A stretch of DNA of 64,000 nucleotides from Pelagimonas sp. (GTDB lineage: Bacteria > Pseudomonadota > Alphaproteobacteria > Rhodobacterales > Rhodobacteraceae). The notes under the pieces are model-generated. The model was not told the origin of the DNA, ran no database searches, and worked only from the letters and a program-made list of their open reading frames with translations. Below are positions 37,096 through 45,168 of this stretch, piece by piece. Position 1 is the first letter of the stretch, and the number at the start of each line of letters is the position of its first letter. Position numbers and translations under genes: made by a program. The stretch lies in the NCBI GenBank assembly GCA_025210265.1, contig JAOASD010000007.1:1-64000 (forward strand), read 5' to 3'.

Positions 37096-37490
37096 GGTTC
37101 CGCCGGGGCGAGGTGGTCGCCTTCCTGCAGCAGTTCGATGGAGATATTGTCGGGCGAGCGCACAAAGGCCATGTGGCCGTCGCGCGGTGGGCGGTTGATC
37201 ACCACACCATTGTCCATCAGTTTCTGGCAGATGTCATAGATGTTATCGACCCGATACGCGAGATGGCCAAAATGGCGACTGTCGCTGGGCAGACCATCGT
37301 CACCGTCCCAGTTATAGGTCAGTTCGACCGGACAGTCCTCTTGCCCTTCGGGGGCCATGAAAACCAGGGTAAAGCGGCCCTTTTCATTGTCCCATCGGCG
37401 GGTTTCTTTCAGCCCCAGCAGGGCAAAGAAAGCCATCGTGGCCTCCAGGTCTTTGACCCGGACCATGGTGTGCAGATAGCGAATGGACAT
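37062..37490 (-). CDS. gloA: Lactoylglutathione lyase (glyoxalase I)
   Basis: A 142-residue vicinal oxygen chelate enzyme that isomerises the methylglyoxal-glutathione hemithioacetal. The four metal ligands are His in LHTMVRV, Glu in PVELTYNW, His in FGHLAYRV and Glu in ISIELLQEG. The ATG is preceded by AGGAGGATAC. The C-terminus (ENTGHW) overlaps the next gene's reading frame. Confidence 0.95.
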   Translation of the reverse strand: MSIRYLHTMVRVKDLEATMAFFALLGLKETRRWDNEKGRFTLVFMAPEGQEDCPVELTYNWDGDDGLPSDSRHFGHLAYRVDNIYDICQKLMDNGVVINRPPRDGHMAFVRSPDNISIELLQEGDHLAPAEPWASMENTGHW

Positions 37491-37535
37491 GTATCCTCCT
37501 GATCCTGTCCCGTCAGCGGCGGGGCGTTTCGCGGA

Positions 37536-38912
37536 TCAGAATACCGACTTCAGCCCCAGCCGCAAATCTGTCCCGCGTGTTTCATACAGGCTGTAGTTAG
37601 AGCGCCGGTCGCGCCAGGACAGGCCGATTTCCGGGGCAAAGCCCATATAGTCCAGATCCGGCAGCAGAATATCGGCGCTCAGCCGCCATTGCCGGTCTTT
37701 GCGCGGGTCTGTCCAGGCATCATAGGGCGCGCTGTCATAATTGACCGCCTCCCAGGAGGCGCCAAAGCGCGGCATCATGCCGTGGATCGGCTTGGCCAGA
37801 CCATAGCTGAGCCCGGCGCGCAGGGTATCACGCGCGACCAGCCGCGATTGCGAATCGGTGCGCGCCCCGGTCAGAGACATGGACAGGCTGCCATGGCTAA
37901 GCCTGCGGGTCAGTTGCGCGCCCAGCGATCCGGTTTGCTGATCACGCAGGGCGAGGTCATGGCGGTTTTCATCCTCCAGCCCCAGCGACAGGCGGCCGAT
38001 CCAGCCCTCTGCGATGCGGTGCTGATAGGTCAGATCAATGCGGGTCGTATCGGACAAAAGCGCGCCGCCATACCAGCGGCGGGTCAGCCCCAGCCGGGTC
38101 TGCAGCAACTGTCCCCGATCCGCCCCCAGCCATTCGTGACCAAAGGACAGGCCGATCCTGTCCTGGGCAAAATCCCGCTCTTTGACATCCGGGACTTTGT
38201 CCTGCGCACCGGAATCAAAACGCACGCGCTCAAGGCCAGCAGACAGGCCCAGACTGATACGGGCGCGTGCGCTGACCGGAATGCGGTACACAAACCGGGC
38301 CTCTGCCGCCACGCGTGTGCCCGATAGCGGCACCGCAGACGGGTTCACAAAAGGCAACCCGCCAAAGGTGAACTCATTGCTGCGCGGCGCGCCATTGACA
38401 TTGTTTGACGGCGCAGCGGACAGGTTCAGATGCAGACGCCAGGGGGTTGCCCGGCGCAACTGGCGGAAATCGCGCAGAGCGAGGGATTTCAGATGATCAT
38501 CCGGCGCGATCTGAGCCGCATGGCGCAGCCAATATTGCGCAATCCCGTTTTGTCCGGCGCTGGCGCGGGTCTGCGCTGTGACAAGCGCGGAAAAGAACCG
38601 GTCTTTTTCCGCAGTGGCAGCGGTGCGGGCCTGTTTGGCTGCCTGATTCGCCTCTGCCATACGCCCCAGGTCGCGCAGAGCGCGGGTTTTCAGGATCAAC
38701 GCAGCGGGATCATCCGGGCGGCCTTGCAGGATGCCCTCGGCCAGGGTCAGGGCTTCTTGGGGGCGGTTATGCTGCAAAAGCTGCGCGGTCAGATTGCGCG
38801 CAGCGTCCATGCTCAGCCGCGTTTCGGCCTGCGCGACAGAGGCCAAGGCAGTGACAAGCATGACCAACAGCCCAACGCGCAGCGCATGGCAAACAGACCG
38901 AAACAGCGACAT
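37536..38912 (-). CDS. Surface lipoprotein assembly modifier (Slam-type) outer-membrane protein
   Basis: A 458-residue exported protein. After the signal peptide (LLVMLVTALASVAQA) come TPR-like helices at about 35-150 (ALTLAEGILQGRPDDPAAL, TRALRDLGRMAEANQ). Residues 170-458 are alternating amphipathic strands ending in LRLGLKSVF, with the C-terminal Phe typical of outer-membrane barrels. TPR plus a DUF560-type barrel is the Slam architecture, which moves lipoproteins to the cell surface. A lipoprotein gene of the expected kind lies 6 bases upstream in the same operon. The start is ATG 38912, or the adjacent GTG 38915. Confidence 0.8.
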   Translation of the reverse strand: MSLFRSVCHALRVGLLVMLVTALASVAQAETRLSMDAARNLTAQLLQHNRPQEALTLAEGILQGRPDDPAALILKTRALRDLGRMAEANQAAKQARTAATAEKDRFFSALVTAQTRASAGQNGIAQYWLRHAAQIAPDDHLKSLALRDFRQLRRATPWRLHLNLSAAPSNNVNGAPRSNEFTFGGLPFVNPSAVPLSGTRVAAEARFVYRIPVSARARISLGLSAGLERVRFDSGAQDKVPDVKERDFAQDRIGLSFGHEWLGADRGQLLQTRLGLTRRWYGGALLSDTTRIDLTYQHRIAEGWIGRLSLGLEDENRHDLALRDQQTGSLGAQLTRRLSHGSLSMSLTGARTDSQSRLVARDTLRAGLSYGLAKPIHGMMPRFGASWEAVNYDSAPYDAWTDPRKDRQWRLSADILLPDLDYMGFAPEIGLSWRDRRSNYSLYETRGTDLRLGLKSVF

Positions 38913-38918
38913 CACCGC

Positions 38919-39902
38919 TTACCGTGTCGCAACAAAGCCGCCGGTTTCGCGGACTTCCCGCACGATGTAATCCCCCGTCGTGGGATCAATGCCCACCGGC
39001 CCGTCCCCTTCGACCACGATAATCCCGGCGACCTCTTCGCCATTGGGGCCAGCGAACAGACCTTCCCAGCTGCCGTTCATTTCCCGCTGCCCCAACTGAG
39101 GTCGCACGGTTGCCGTCGAACTGCTGATCGTCCAGTCATCGAAATTGATCTGGGCCGTGTGCAGCGCGATGTAATCCACATCATTCAAGCCTGCGACCTG
39201 AACCCCGTTGGCATCAAAGAAACGGCGATCCACGATCAGGCCTTCGACCGCCCCGACCGTATCGAAATCCTCGATATCCACATCAATCTGCGCAGTCCCG
39301 GCGACATATTGGATACTGGTGCCGCTATCCTCGTCAAGGATCGTCCGAACGCCAGCATATTCGCCGTTAAAGACATAGGATTGATTGGCATTGGGCAACG
39401 CGCCAGTGCCGTCCAGACGCAGCGCCGCAGCCCCGCCAAATCCGAACGTGATATAGCGATCCGTACCCGCGGTCACGACCTGGCTATAGGCGTTGTCGGA
39501 CCGCCGGAAGACAGCGTAATATTCCGCCTGCCCCGACGTGTTGCGATAGGCACCAAAGCCAGACCCGGCAGAGGCCAGACCAGCCGTCCCCGCCGCATCC
39601 CGCGCATATTCCCCATCATCACCATCAAAGGGGATGTTGTTCAGCAGCAGCTCATCCGTATCGGGGTCATAAATGACCTCGTTCATCCGCAGATCCGCAT
39701 TCAGATCCGCGCCAAACACATCAACCGAACTGGCCGCCCCAGTGCTGGGTTCGTCGGGCACATCGGTTGGCTGCTCTTCACCCACCAATGGCTGCTCACC
39801 CGTACCCACGCCCTCATCATTGCCCGAATCGAGCGCAGAGCCATCCAAAGAACATGCGGAGATTGCGCCCGCGAAAGCGAGCACAAGAAGATTGCGATAC
39901 AT
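38919..39902 (-). CDS. TbpB-like barrel lipoprotein, probable Slam substrate
   Basis: A 327-residue lipoprotein. The lipobox is ISAC after LVLAFAGA, followed by a long acidic, Ser/Gly/Pro-rich linker to about residue 60. The rest is beta-rich and ends with GSWEGLFAGPNGEEVAGII and ETGGFVATR, resembling the C-terminal barrel of transferrin-binding protein B-like lipoproteins. GAGG lies about 8 bases before the ATG. It is the first gene of a two-gene unit with the Slam-type protein. The ligand is unknown; host-type transferrin is unlikely in a free-living bacterium. Confidence 0.78.
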   Translation of the reverse strand: MYRNLLVLAFAGAISACSLDGSALDSGNDEGVGTGEQPLVGEEQPTDVPDEPSTGAASSVDVFGADLNADLRMNEVIYDPDTDELLLNNIPFDGDDGEYARDAAGTAGLASAGSGFGAYRNTSGQAEYYAVFRRSDNAYSQVVTAGTDRYITFGFGGAAALRLDGTGALPNANQSYVFNGEYAGVRTILDEDSGTSIQYVAGTAQIDVDIEDFDTVGAVEGLIVDRRFFDANGVQVAGLNDVDYIALHTAQINFDDWTISSSTATVRPQLGQREMNGSWEGLFAGPNGEEVAGIIVVEGDGPVGIDPTTGDYIVREVRETGGFVATR

Positions 39903-40122
39903 CTGACTGCCTCAGGTCTTGCCCGTTATATTTTGGACCCAGCCTGCCGCGCGGCTGGGGCGCTTGTCAATTCCCGCCCGGATTGCGCCCTGAAAATGCT
40001 GCAGAAAGTCCCCATGTGAGGCAATTCCGCCGCTACCCGATCTGGGCTTTCCCCTGGGTTGCAGCCCCAGATATAGTCTGGACCGACTCATCTAGTGGCA
40101 GATCCCGCGCGGAAAGGACCCC

Positions 40123-40914
40123 ATGCAGCAATATCTGGACGCCCTGCAAACCGTTCTGGACCATGGCCAGGACAGCTCTGATCGCACCGGGACCGGCACG
40201 CGGTCCTATTTCGGCCTGCAATGCCGCTATCCGCTGGCGGATGGCTTTCCGCTGGTCACGACCAAGAAACTGCACCTGCGCTCGATCATTCACGAACTGC
40301 TGTGGTTCCTGTCGGGTGACACCAATATCCAATACCTCAAGGAAAACGGCGTCAGCATCTGGGATGAATGGGCCGACGAGGACGGAGATCTGGGACCGGT
40401 CTATGGCCATCAATGGCGCCATTGGCCCGCGCGTCAGGGCCAGATCGACCAGATCGAGACCCTGCTAGACCAGATCCGCAATACCCCCGACAGCCGCCGC
40501 ATGATCGTGTCGGCCTGGAACCCGGCGGATGTGCCCGACATGGCTTTGCCCCCCTGCCACACGCTTTGGCAAGTACGGATCATCGGCGGCAAACTGCATT
40601 TGCAGCTCTATCAACGCTCTGCCGATATGTTCCTTGGCGTGCCGTTCAATATCGCCTCTTACGCGCTGCTGGCGCATATGCTGGCCCATGTGACGGGATA
40701 TGAACCCGGCGACTTTGTGCATTCCATTGGCGATGCCCATATCTATTCCAACCATATGGATCAGGTCGCCACGCAATTGACCCGCAACCCGCGCCCGCTG
40801 CCGCAACTGGAAATAAAACGGCAGGTCAATTCGCTGTTTGATTTCCAATATGGCGACTTTGCCTTTCACAATTACGACCCCCATCCGGGCATCAAAGCCC
40901 CGGTTGCCGTCTGA
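40123..40914 (+). CDS. thyA: Thymidylate synthase ThyA
   Basis: A 263-residue enzyme converting dUMP to dTMP with methylene-tetrahydrofolate. Cys145 in LPPCHTLWQ is the nucleophile, with [18 protein letters not shown] and [14 protein letters not shown] also present. The ATG follows GGAAAGGA. It lies 9 bases before folA, which regenerates the tetrahydrofolate that this enzyme consumes. Confidence 0.97.
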   Translation: MQQYLDALQTVLDHGQDSSDRTGTGTRSYFGLQCRYPLADGFPLVTTKKLHLRSIIHELLWFLSGDTNIQYLKENGVSIWDEWADEDGDLGPVYGHQWRHWPARQGQIDQIETLLDQIRNTPDSRRMIVSAWNPADVPDMALPPCHTLWQVRIIGGKLHLQLYQRSADMFLGVPFNIASYALLAHMLAHVTGYEPGDFVHSIGDAHIYSNHMDQVATQLTRNPRPLPQLEIKRQVNSLFDFQYGDFAFHNYDPHPGIKAPVAV

Positions 40915-40923
40915 GGTTCCGAC

Positions 40924-41403
40924 ATGATCACACTCATCGCCGCCCGCGCCCGCAACGGAGCCATTGGCAAAGACAATGACATCCCCTGGCACATCCCCGA
41001 AGACCTCGCCCTGTTCAAACGCGAAACCCTGGGCGGGGCAATCATCATGGGGCGCAATACCTGGGAAAGCCTACCCTTCAAGCCACTAAAAAACCGTCTG
41101 AATATTGTTGTGTCGCGGGATAAAAGCCTGACCGAGCATGTCGTCGGATCGGTGGATGAGGCCATCGCACTGGCGCAATCACAGGGCTATTTCCGCATCT
41201 ACGGCATCGGCGGAGAAAGCATCTACCGCGCACTCCTGCCCAAAGCTCACCGCCTGCTGATCACCGAGGTCGACACAGTGGTCGAAAACGCCGACGCCTA
41301 TTTCCCGGAATTTGATGAGGGGGAGTGGAAGGAGGTTGCTTCGATGACGCTGGATAACGAAGCTACGGCGTGTAAAGTTCGAGAATTGCGCAGCATGGAA
41401 TAA
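40924..41403 (+). CDS. folA: Dihydrofolate reductase FolA
   Basis: A 159-residue DHFR. RNGAIGKDNDIPWHIPEDLA holds the substrate-side Trp and the catalytic acid region, GRNTWESLPFKPLKNR the NADPH region, and IYGIGGESIYRALL the GG loop. It is co-transcribed with thyA. Its last residues run up to a structured intergenic region. Confidence 0.95.
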   Translation: MITLIAARARNGAIGKDNDIPWHIPEDLALFKRETLGGAIIMGRNTWESLPFKPLKNRLNIVVSRDKSLTEHVVGSVDEAIALAQSQGYFRIYGIGGESIYRALLPKAHRLLITEVDTVVENADAYFPEFDEGEWKEVASMTLDNEATACKVRELRSME

Positions 41404-41445
41404 ACCACGCCCAAGGCGATTGTTCCACGTTACTCAATGTAAATA

Positions 41446-41529
41446 GCGCCGATCCGAGGGGAGGCGCAAACGCGCCGCCCCGTGGGGGCGGATCGGCGCG
41501 GCGGAACGCTTTGCGTCCCGCGGCGTTCC
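41446..41529. repeat. Structured palindromic intergenic element
   Basis: An 11-bp perfect outer stem (GCGCCGATCCG, 41446-41456, with 41489-41499) encloses hairpins GGCGC-AAAC-GCGCC and GCCCC-GT-GGGGGC. A separate 7-bp stem GGAACGC/GCGTTCC follows at 41503-41529. It lies between folA and parE and looks like a REP-type multi-hairpin unit. Confidence 0.7.
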
Positions 41530-41647
41530 CATTCCGCACGATCACCCCAACATCCCCTGTGGACACTTCCCCTCTGCCTCTTTCGCCACCCTGCCCCCCG
41601 TGCCATACTGTGCCCAACCCAATGACAAGAAGAACCCGAGCACGCCC

Positions 41648-43606
41648 ATGGCCGACGACCTTTTGCACGCCTCTGACACCTCTGACTATGACGCCTCTTC
41701 CATCAAGGTTCTCAAGGGGATGGAGGCCGTGCGGATGCGGCCCGGCATGTATATTGGCGGCACCGATGAGCGCGCGCTGCACCACATGGCGGCAGAGATT
41801 CTCGACAACTCCATGGACGAGGCCGTCGCCGGTCACGCCACGCGGATCGAGGTCGAACTGCACGAAGATTACTCTCTGACCGTGCGCGACAACGGGCGCG
41901 GCATTCCGATTGATCCACATCCCGACGACCCCAGCAAATCCGCGCTGGAGATGATCTTTACCGAGCTGCACGCAGGCGGGAAATTCAACGGCGACGCCTA
42001 TGAGACCTCGGGCGGTCTGCATGGGGTGGGCGCGACCGTGGTGAACGCGCTGACCGACAGTCTGGTGGTGCAGGTCGCCAAGAACAAGGAACTGCACGAG
42101 ATCCGCTTTTCCAAGGGCGTGCCGCTGACCGGGCTGGAAAAGATCGGCGCGGCGCCCAACCGGCGTGGCACCACCGTGACCTTCCACCCCGACGCGGAAA
42201 TCTTTGGCTCGCACAAGTTCAAACCCGCGCGGCTGCTGAAAATGGTGCGCTCCAAGGCCTACCTGTTTGCAGGGGTCGAAATCCGCTGGAAATCGGCCAT
42301 TGATGACAAGGAAACCCCGACCGAGGCGACCTTTCATTTCCCCGGTGGCCTGTCGGATTATCTGACCGAAACACTTGGCACTTCAACGACTTATGCCGAA
42401 AAGCCGTTCAACGGCGTGGTGGATTTCAAGGAAAAGTTCAACACGCCGGGCAAGGTCGAATGGGCGATCAACTGGACCCCCTCGCGCGACGGGTTCATCC
42501 AGTCCTTCTGTAACACCGTGCCCACCCCCGAAGGCGGCACCCACGAGGCGGGCTTCTGGGCCGCGATCCTCAAGGGCATCCGCGCCTATGGCGAGTTGGT
42601 GAACAACCGCAAAGCCAGCCAGATCACCCGCGAAGACCTGCTGACCGGGGGCTGTGCGCTGGTCTCCTGCTTTATCCGCGAACCGGAATTTGTCGGCCAG
42701 ACCAAGGACCGCCTTGCCACGACCGAGGCACAGCGGCTGGTGGAAAATTCCGTGCGCGACCATTTCGACAACTGGCTCGCCTCGGACACCAAATCCGCCG
42801 GGGCGATCCTGGATTTCCTTGTGCTGCGGTCCGAGGAACGCCTGCGCCGCAGGCAGGAAAAGGAAACCGCCCGCAAATCCGCCACCAAAAAGCTGCGCCT
42901 GCCCGGCAAGCTGACGGATTGTTCGTCCAAATCCCGCGAAGGGACCGAGATTTTCATCGTCGAGGGCGACTCGGCCGGGGGATCGGCCAAGGGCGCGCGC
43001 AACCGCGAAACTCAGGCGCTGCTGCCGCTTAAAGGTAAAATCCTGAACGTGCTGGGCGCGGCATCGTCCAAGCTGGGCTCCAACGCCGAAATCCGCGATC
43101 TGTGCGAGGCGCTGGGGGTCGGGCTGGGCGCTAAATTCAACATCGACGATCTGCGCTATGACAAGGTCATCATCATGACCGATGCGGATGTGGACGGCGC
43201 GCATATCGCGGCGCTTTTGATGACGTTCTTTTACACCCAGATGCGCCCGCTGATTGATCAGGGGCACCTATATCTGGCCTGCCCGCCGCTTTATCGCCTG
43301 ACCCAGGGGGCGAAACGCATCTATGTGCCCGATGACGTGCAGAAAGAGGCCGCGCTGTCCAAAGGTCTGGGCGGCAAAGGCAAAATCGACGTGCAGCGGT
43401 TCAAGGGTCTTGGCGAAATGGACGCCAAAGACCTGAAAGAAACCACGATGAACCCCAAAACCCGCACCCTAATCCGGGTGACCATCGACGAAGACGAACC
43501 GGGCGAAACCGGCGATCTGGTCGAACGTCTGATGGGCAAAAAGCCCGAGCTGCGCTTTCAGTATATTCAGGAAAACGCGCGGTTTGTGGAGGAGTTGGAT
43601 GTTTGA
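41648..43606 (+). CDS. parE: DNA topoisomerase IV subunit B ParE
   Basis: A 652-residue type II topoisomerase ATPase/TOPRIM subunit. The ATP site shows EILDNSMDEAVAGHA and GRGIPIDPHP, and the TOPRIM motifs are EGDSAGGSAKGAR and MTDADVDGAHIAAL. The length and absence of the GyrB-specific insertion favour ParE over GyrB. The start MADDLLHASD at 41648 is taken as family-like; the frame is open earlier. Its stop overlaps the next gene by 4 bases (TTGA). Confidence 0.95.
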   Translation: MADDLLHASDTSDYDASSIKVLKGMEAVRMRPGMYIGGTDERALHHMAAEILDNSMDEAVAGHATRIEVELHEDYSLTVRDNGRGIPIDPHPDDPSKSALEMIFTELHAGGKFNGDAYETSGGLHGVGATVVNALTDSLVVQVAKNKELHEIRFSKGVPLTGLEKIGAAPNRRGTTVTFHPDAEIFGSHKFKPARLLKMVRSKAYLFAGVEIRWKSAIDDKETPTEATFHFPGGLSDYLTETLGTSTTYAEKPFNGVVDFKEKFNTPGKVEWAINWTPSRDGFIQSFCNTVPTPEGGTHEAGFWAAILKGIRAYGELVNNRKASQITREDLLTGGCALVSCFIREPEFVGQTKDRLATTEAQRLVENSVRDHFDNWLASDTKSAGAILDFLVLRSEERLRRRQEKETARKSATKKLRLPGKLTDCSSKSREGTEIFIVEGDSAGGSAKGARNRETQALLPLKGKILNVLGAASSKLGSNAEIRDLCEALGVGLGAKFNIDDLRYDKVIIMTDADVDGAHIAALLMTFFYTQMRPLIDQGHLYLACPPLYRLTQGAKRIYVPDDVQKEAALSKGLGGKGKIDVQRFKGLGEMDAKDLKETTMNPKTRTLIRVTIDEDEPGETGDLVERLMGKKPELRFQYIQENARFVEELDV

Positions 43607-44409
43607 ACCGTAAGTGCATCTGGGTATCTATTCAAAGGCTTAAGATCCACGAACTGGAGAGAACTCTCAGGCTCATGCACCAAGGCCAACCAAAATGGAG
43701 CGACAAGAATCAAGCACTCTGGAAAATCGAAGACGCCGCAAAACTTCAGCTTCTCAAAGCCGCCAAGCTGCTTTCCGCAACCTATCTAATCTTGTCTGCA
43801 TTTAGGGCGGGAAACGATCTAAGCTTGGGCATCTTCGGTATTGACGCGTCCCTACCCGCAGGACATTTTTTGGCAATAGCCGGTTTATCATTCCACTTCT
43901 CATCATTAACTGTCTGCCACCTTTCGGCGGCAATGACCTTGCGCGCGAGACACGCCGGCAAGCTTTTAGCACCAGGCTTCTCGACTGGAATGTTCAACTT
44001 GCTACAAGAAAAAGAACCTCTAGCCCTTGCAATACCCGTTATTCCCAAGGGCTTCTTCACAGACAGACTGCGGGCAAGTGGTTTTCTTTCACTCCTAATA
44101 CTATTTTCCTTATCCCTATTGTGCGTCCCCTACATTGCATATGGCGCATATTTGCACACATTTGGCATAGACATTGTGAACTCCGACACCACACAGTGGC
44201 ATGAAAAATTAGCGTCCTGCGTAGCGATCATTGCTCCTATTTTCGCGCTTTTACAGATTCTAATTTACCACCTACCGCTTCCTTTCAAGAAAGATAGCCA
44301 TTTTATTCGTTGGGGGATTTTACATAAGCTACCACCCCATGCATCAGACAAGGCAAAGTTCACCAGATGGGCTGGGGCTGACAGCAATGAGCAAAGCACT
44401 CGCCGCTAA
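43603..44409 (+). CDS. AT-rich membrane protein of unknown function
   Basis: A 268-residue predicted membrane protein. Hydrophobic helices appear near 55-75, 85-110, 160-185 and 207-228 (FLSLLILFSLSLLCVPYIAY is the clearest). No domain is recognised. The TTG start overlaps the parE stop (TTGA); an ATG at 43675 is the alternative. Base composition is markedly less GC-rich than parE and the following gene, and codon choice differs, so it is probably acquired DNA inserted between core genes. Confidence 0.65.
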   Translation: MNRKCIWVSIQRLKIHELERTLRLMHQGQPKWSDKNQALWKIEDAAKLQLLKAAKLLSATYLILSAFRAGNDLSLGIFGIDASLPAGHFLAIAGLSFHFSSLTVCHLSAAMTLRARHAGKLLAPGFSTGMFNLLQEKEPLALAIPVIPKGFFTDRLRASGFLSLLILFSLSLLCVPYIAYGAYLHTFGIDIVNSDTTQWHEKLASCVAIIAPIFALLQILIYHLPLPFKKDSHFIRWGILHKLPPHASDKAKFTRWAGADSNEQSTRR

Positions 44410-44448
44410 CCCCTTGCCAAGCCGCCCTGCCCCGCGCACTCTACCCCC

Positions 44449-45135
44449 ATGCGTGTGTTCCTCCTCCTGTGCCTTTGCCTGATCGCCGCCTGTGGGCGTC
44501 CTTTGACTGACGCGGAAACCGCCTATCTGGATGCGCTTCAGGGGGACACGCTGGATGCCAGCAAAATGCGTCTGACCAACGGCCATTTCGCCGGGTCTTA
44601 TGTCTATCAGATCCCGGTGCGCCCGCGCACGACCTGCCAGGAACGCATCTGGCCCCCGATCACCGAAAGCCGCATGGTCGAGGTGTCCCCGGCGGCCACG
44701 GTCCTGTTCAACAAGGTCTTGTTGCGCAAAGATATTTATCGCGAAGATCTGATGGCGGGCTTCCCCGAACAGCTTGATCTTTATCAGGCGATGCTACTGG
44801 CGCATGAGGCCACCCATGTCTGGCAATGGCAGAACCGCGCACGCACGGGATACCACCCGATCAAGGCACTGCGCGAACATGCCGTTCAGGCCGATCCCTA
44901 CCTATTCGACCCCGAATCCGAGGCCGATTTCCTGTCCTTCGGCTATGAACAGCAAGGCAGCATTGTAGAGGAATATGTCTGCTGCCGGTTGCTGGACCCG
45001 GACGCGCCGCGCACCGCGCGCCTGCGTCACATGCTGTCCAAGGAAATGCCAGTCGGTGGGCTGGACGCGGTGCTGGGCAATACCCGTGTCCGCCTGCCCT
45101 GGGCCGGTGTCGAGTTGGAGGGGATCTGCCGCTGA
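44449..45135 (+). CDS. Lipoprotein with HExxH metallopeptidase-like motif
   Basis: A 228-residue lipoprotein. The lipobox is LIAAC (Cys15). MLLAHEATHVWQWQNRARTG near residue 120 contains HEATH, a zinc-peptidase-type HExxH, with a downstream acidic run (DPESEADFLSFGYEQQG) that could give the third ligand. The Cys-rich tail has EEYVCCRLLD. No named family is recognised and catalysis is not proven. Confidence 0.8.
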   Translation: MRVFLLLCLCLIAACGRPLTDAETAYLDALQGDTLDASKMRLTNGHFAGSYVYQIPVRPRTTCQERIWPPITESRMVEVSPAATVLFNKVLLRKDIYREDLMAGFPEQLDLYQAMLLAHEATHVWQWQNRARTGYHPIKALREHAVQADPYLFDPESEADFLSFGYEQQGSIVEEYVCCRLLDPDAPRTARLRHMLSKEMPVGGLDAVLGNTRVRLPWAGVELEGICR

Positions 45136-45168
45136 TACAGGAGGCGCGGCAGATCCCACGACAGCCCG

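Noticed and set aside
41648-43606. The topoisomerase as GyrB
   Set aside because: Its length (652) and motif spacing match ParE; GyrB of related bacteria is about 800 residues.
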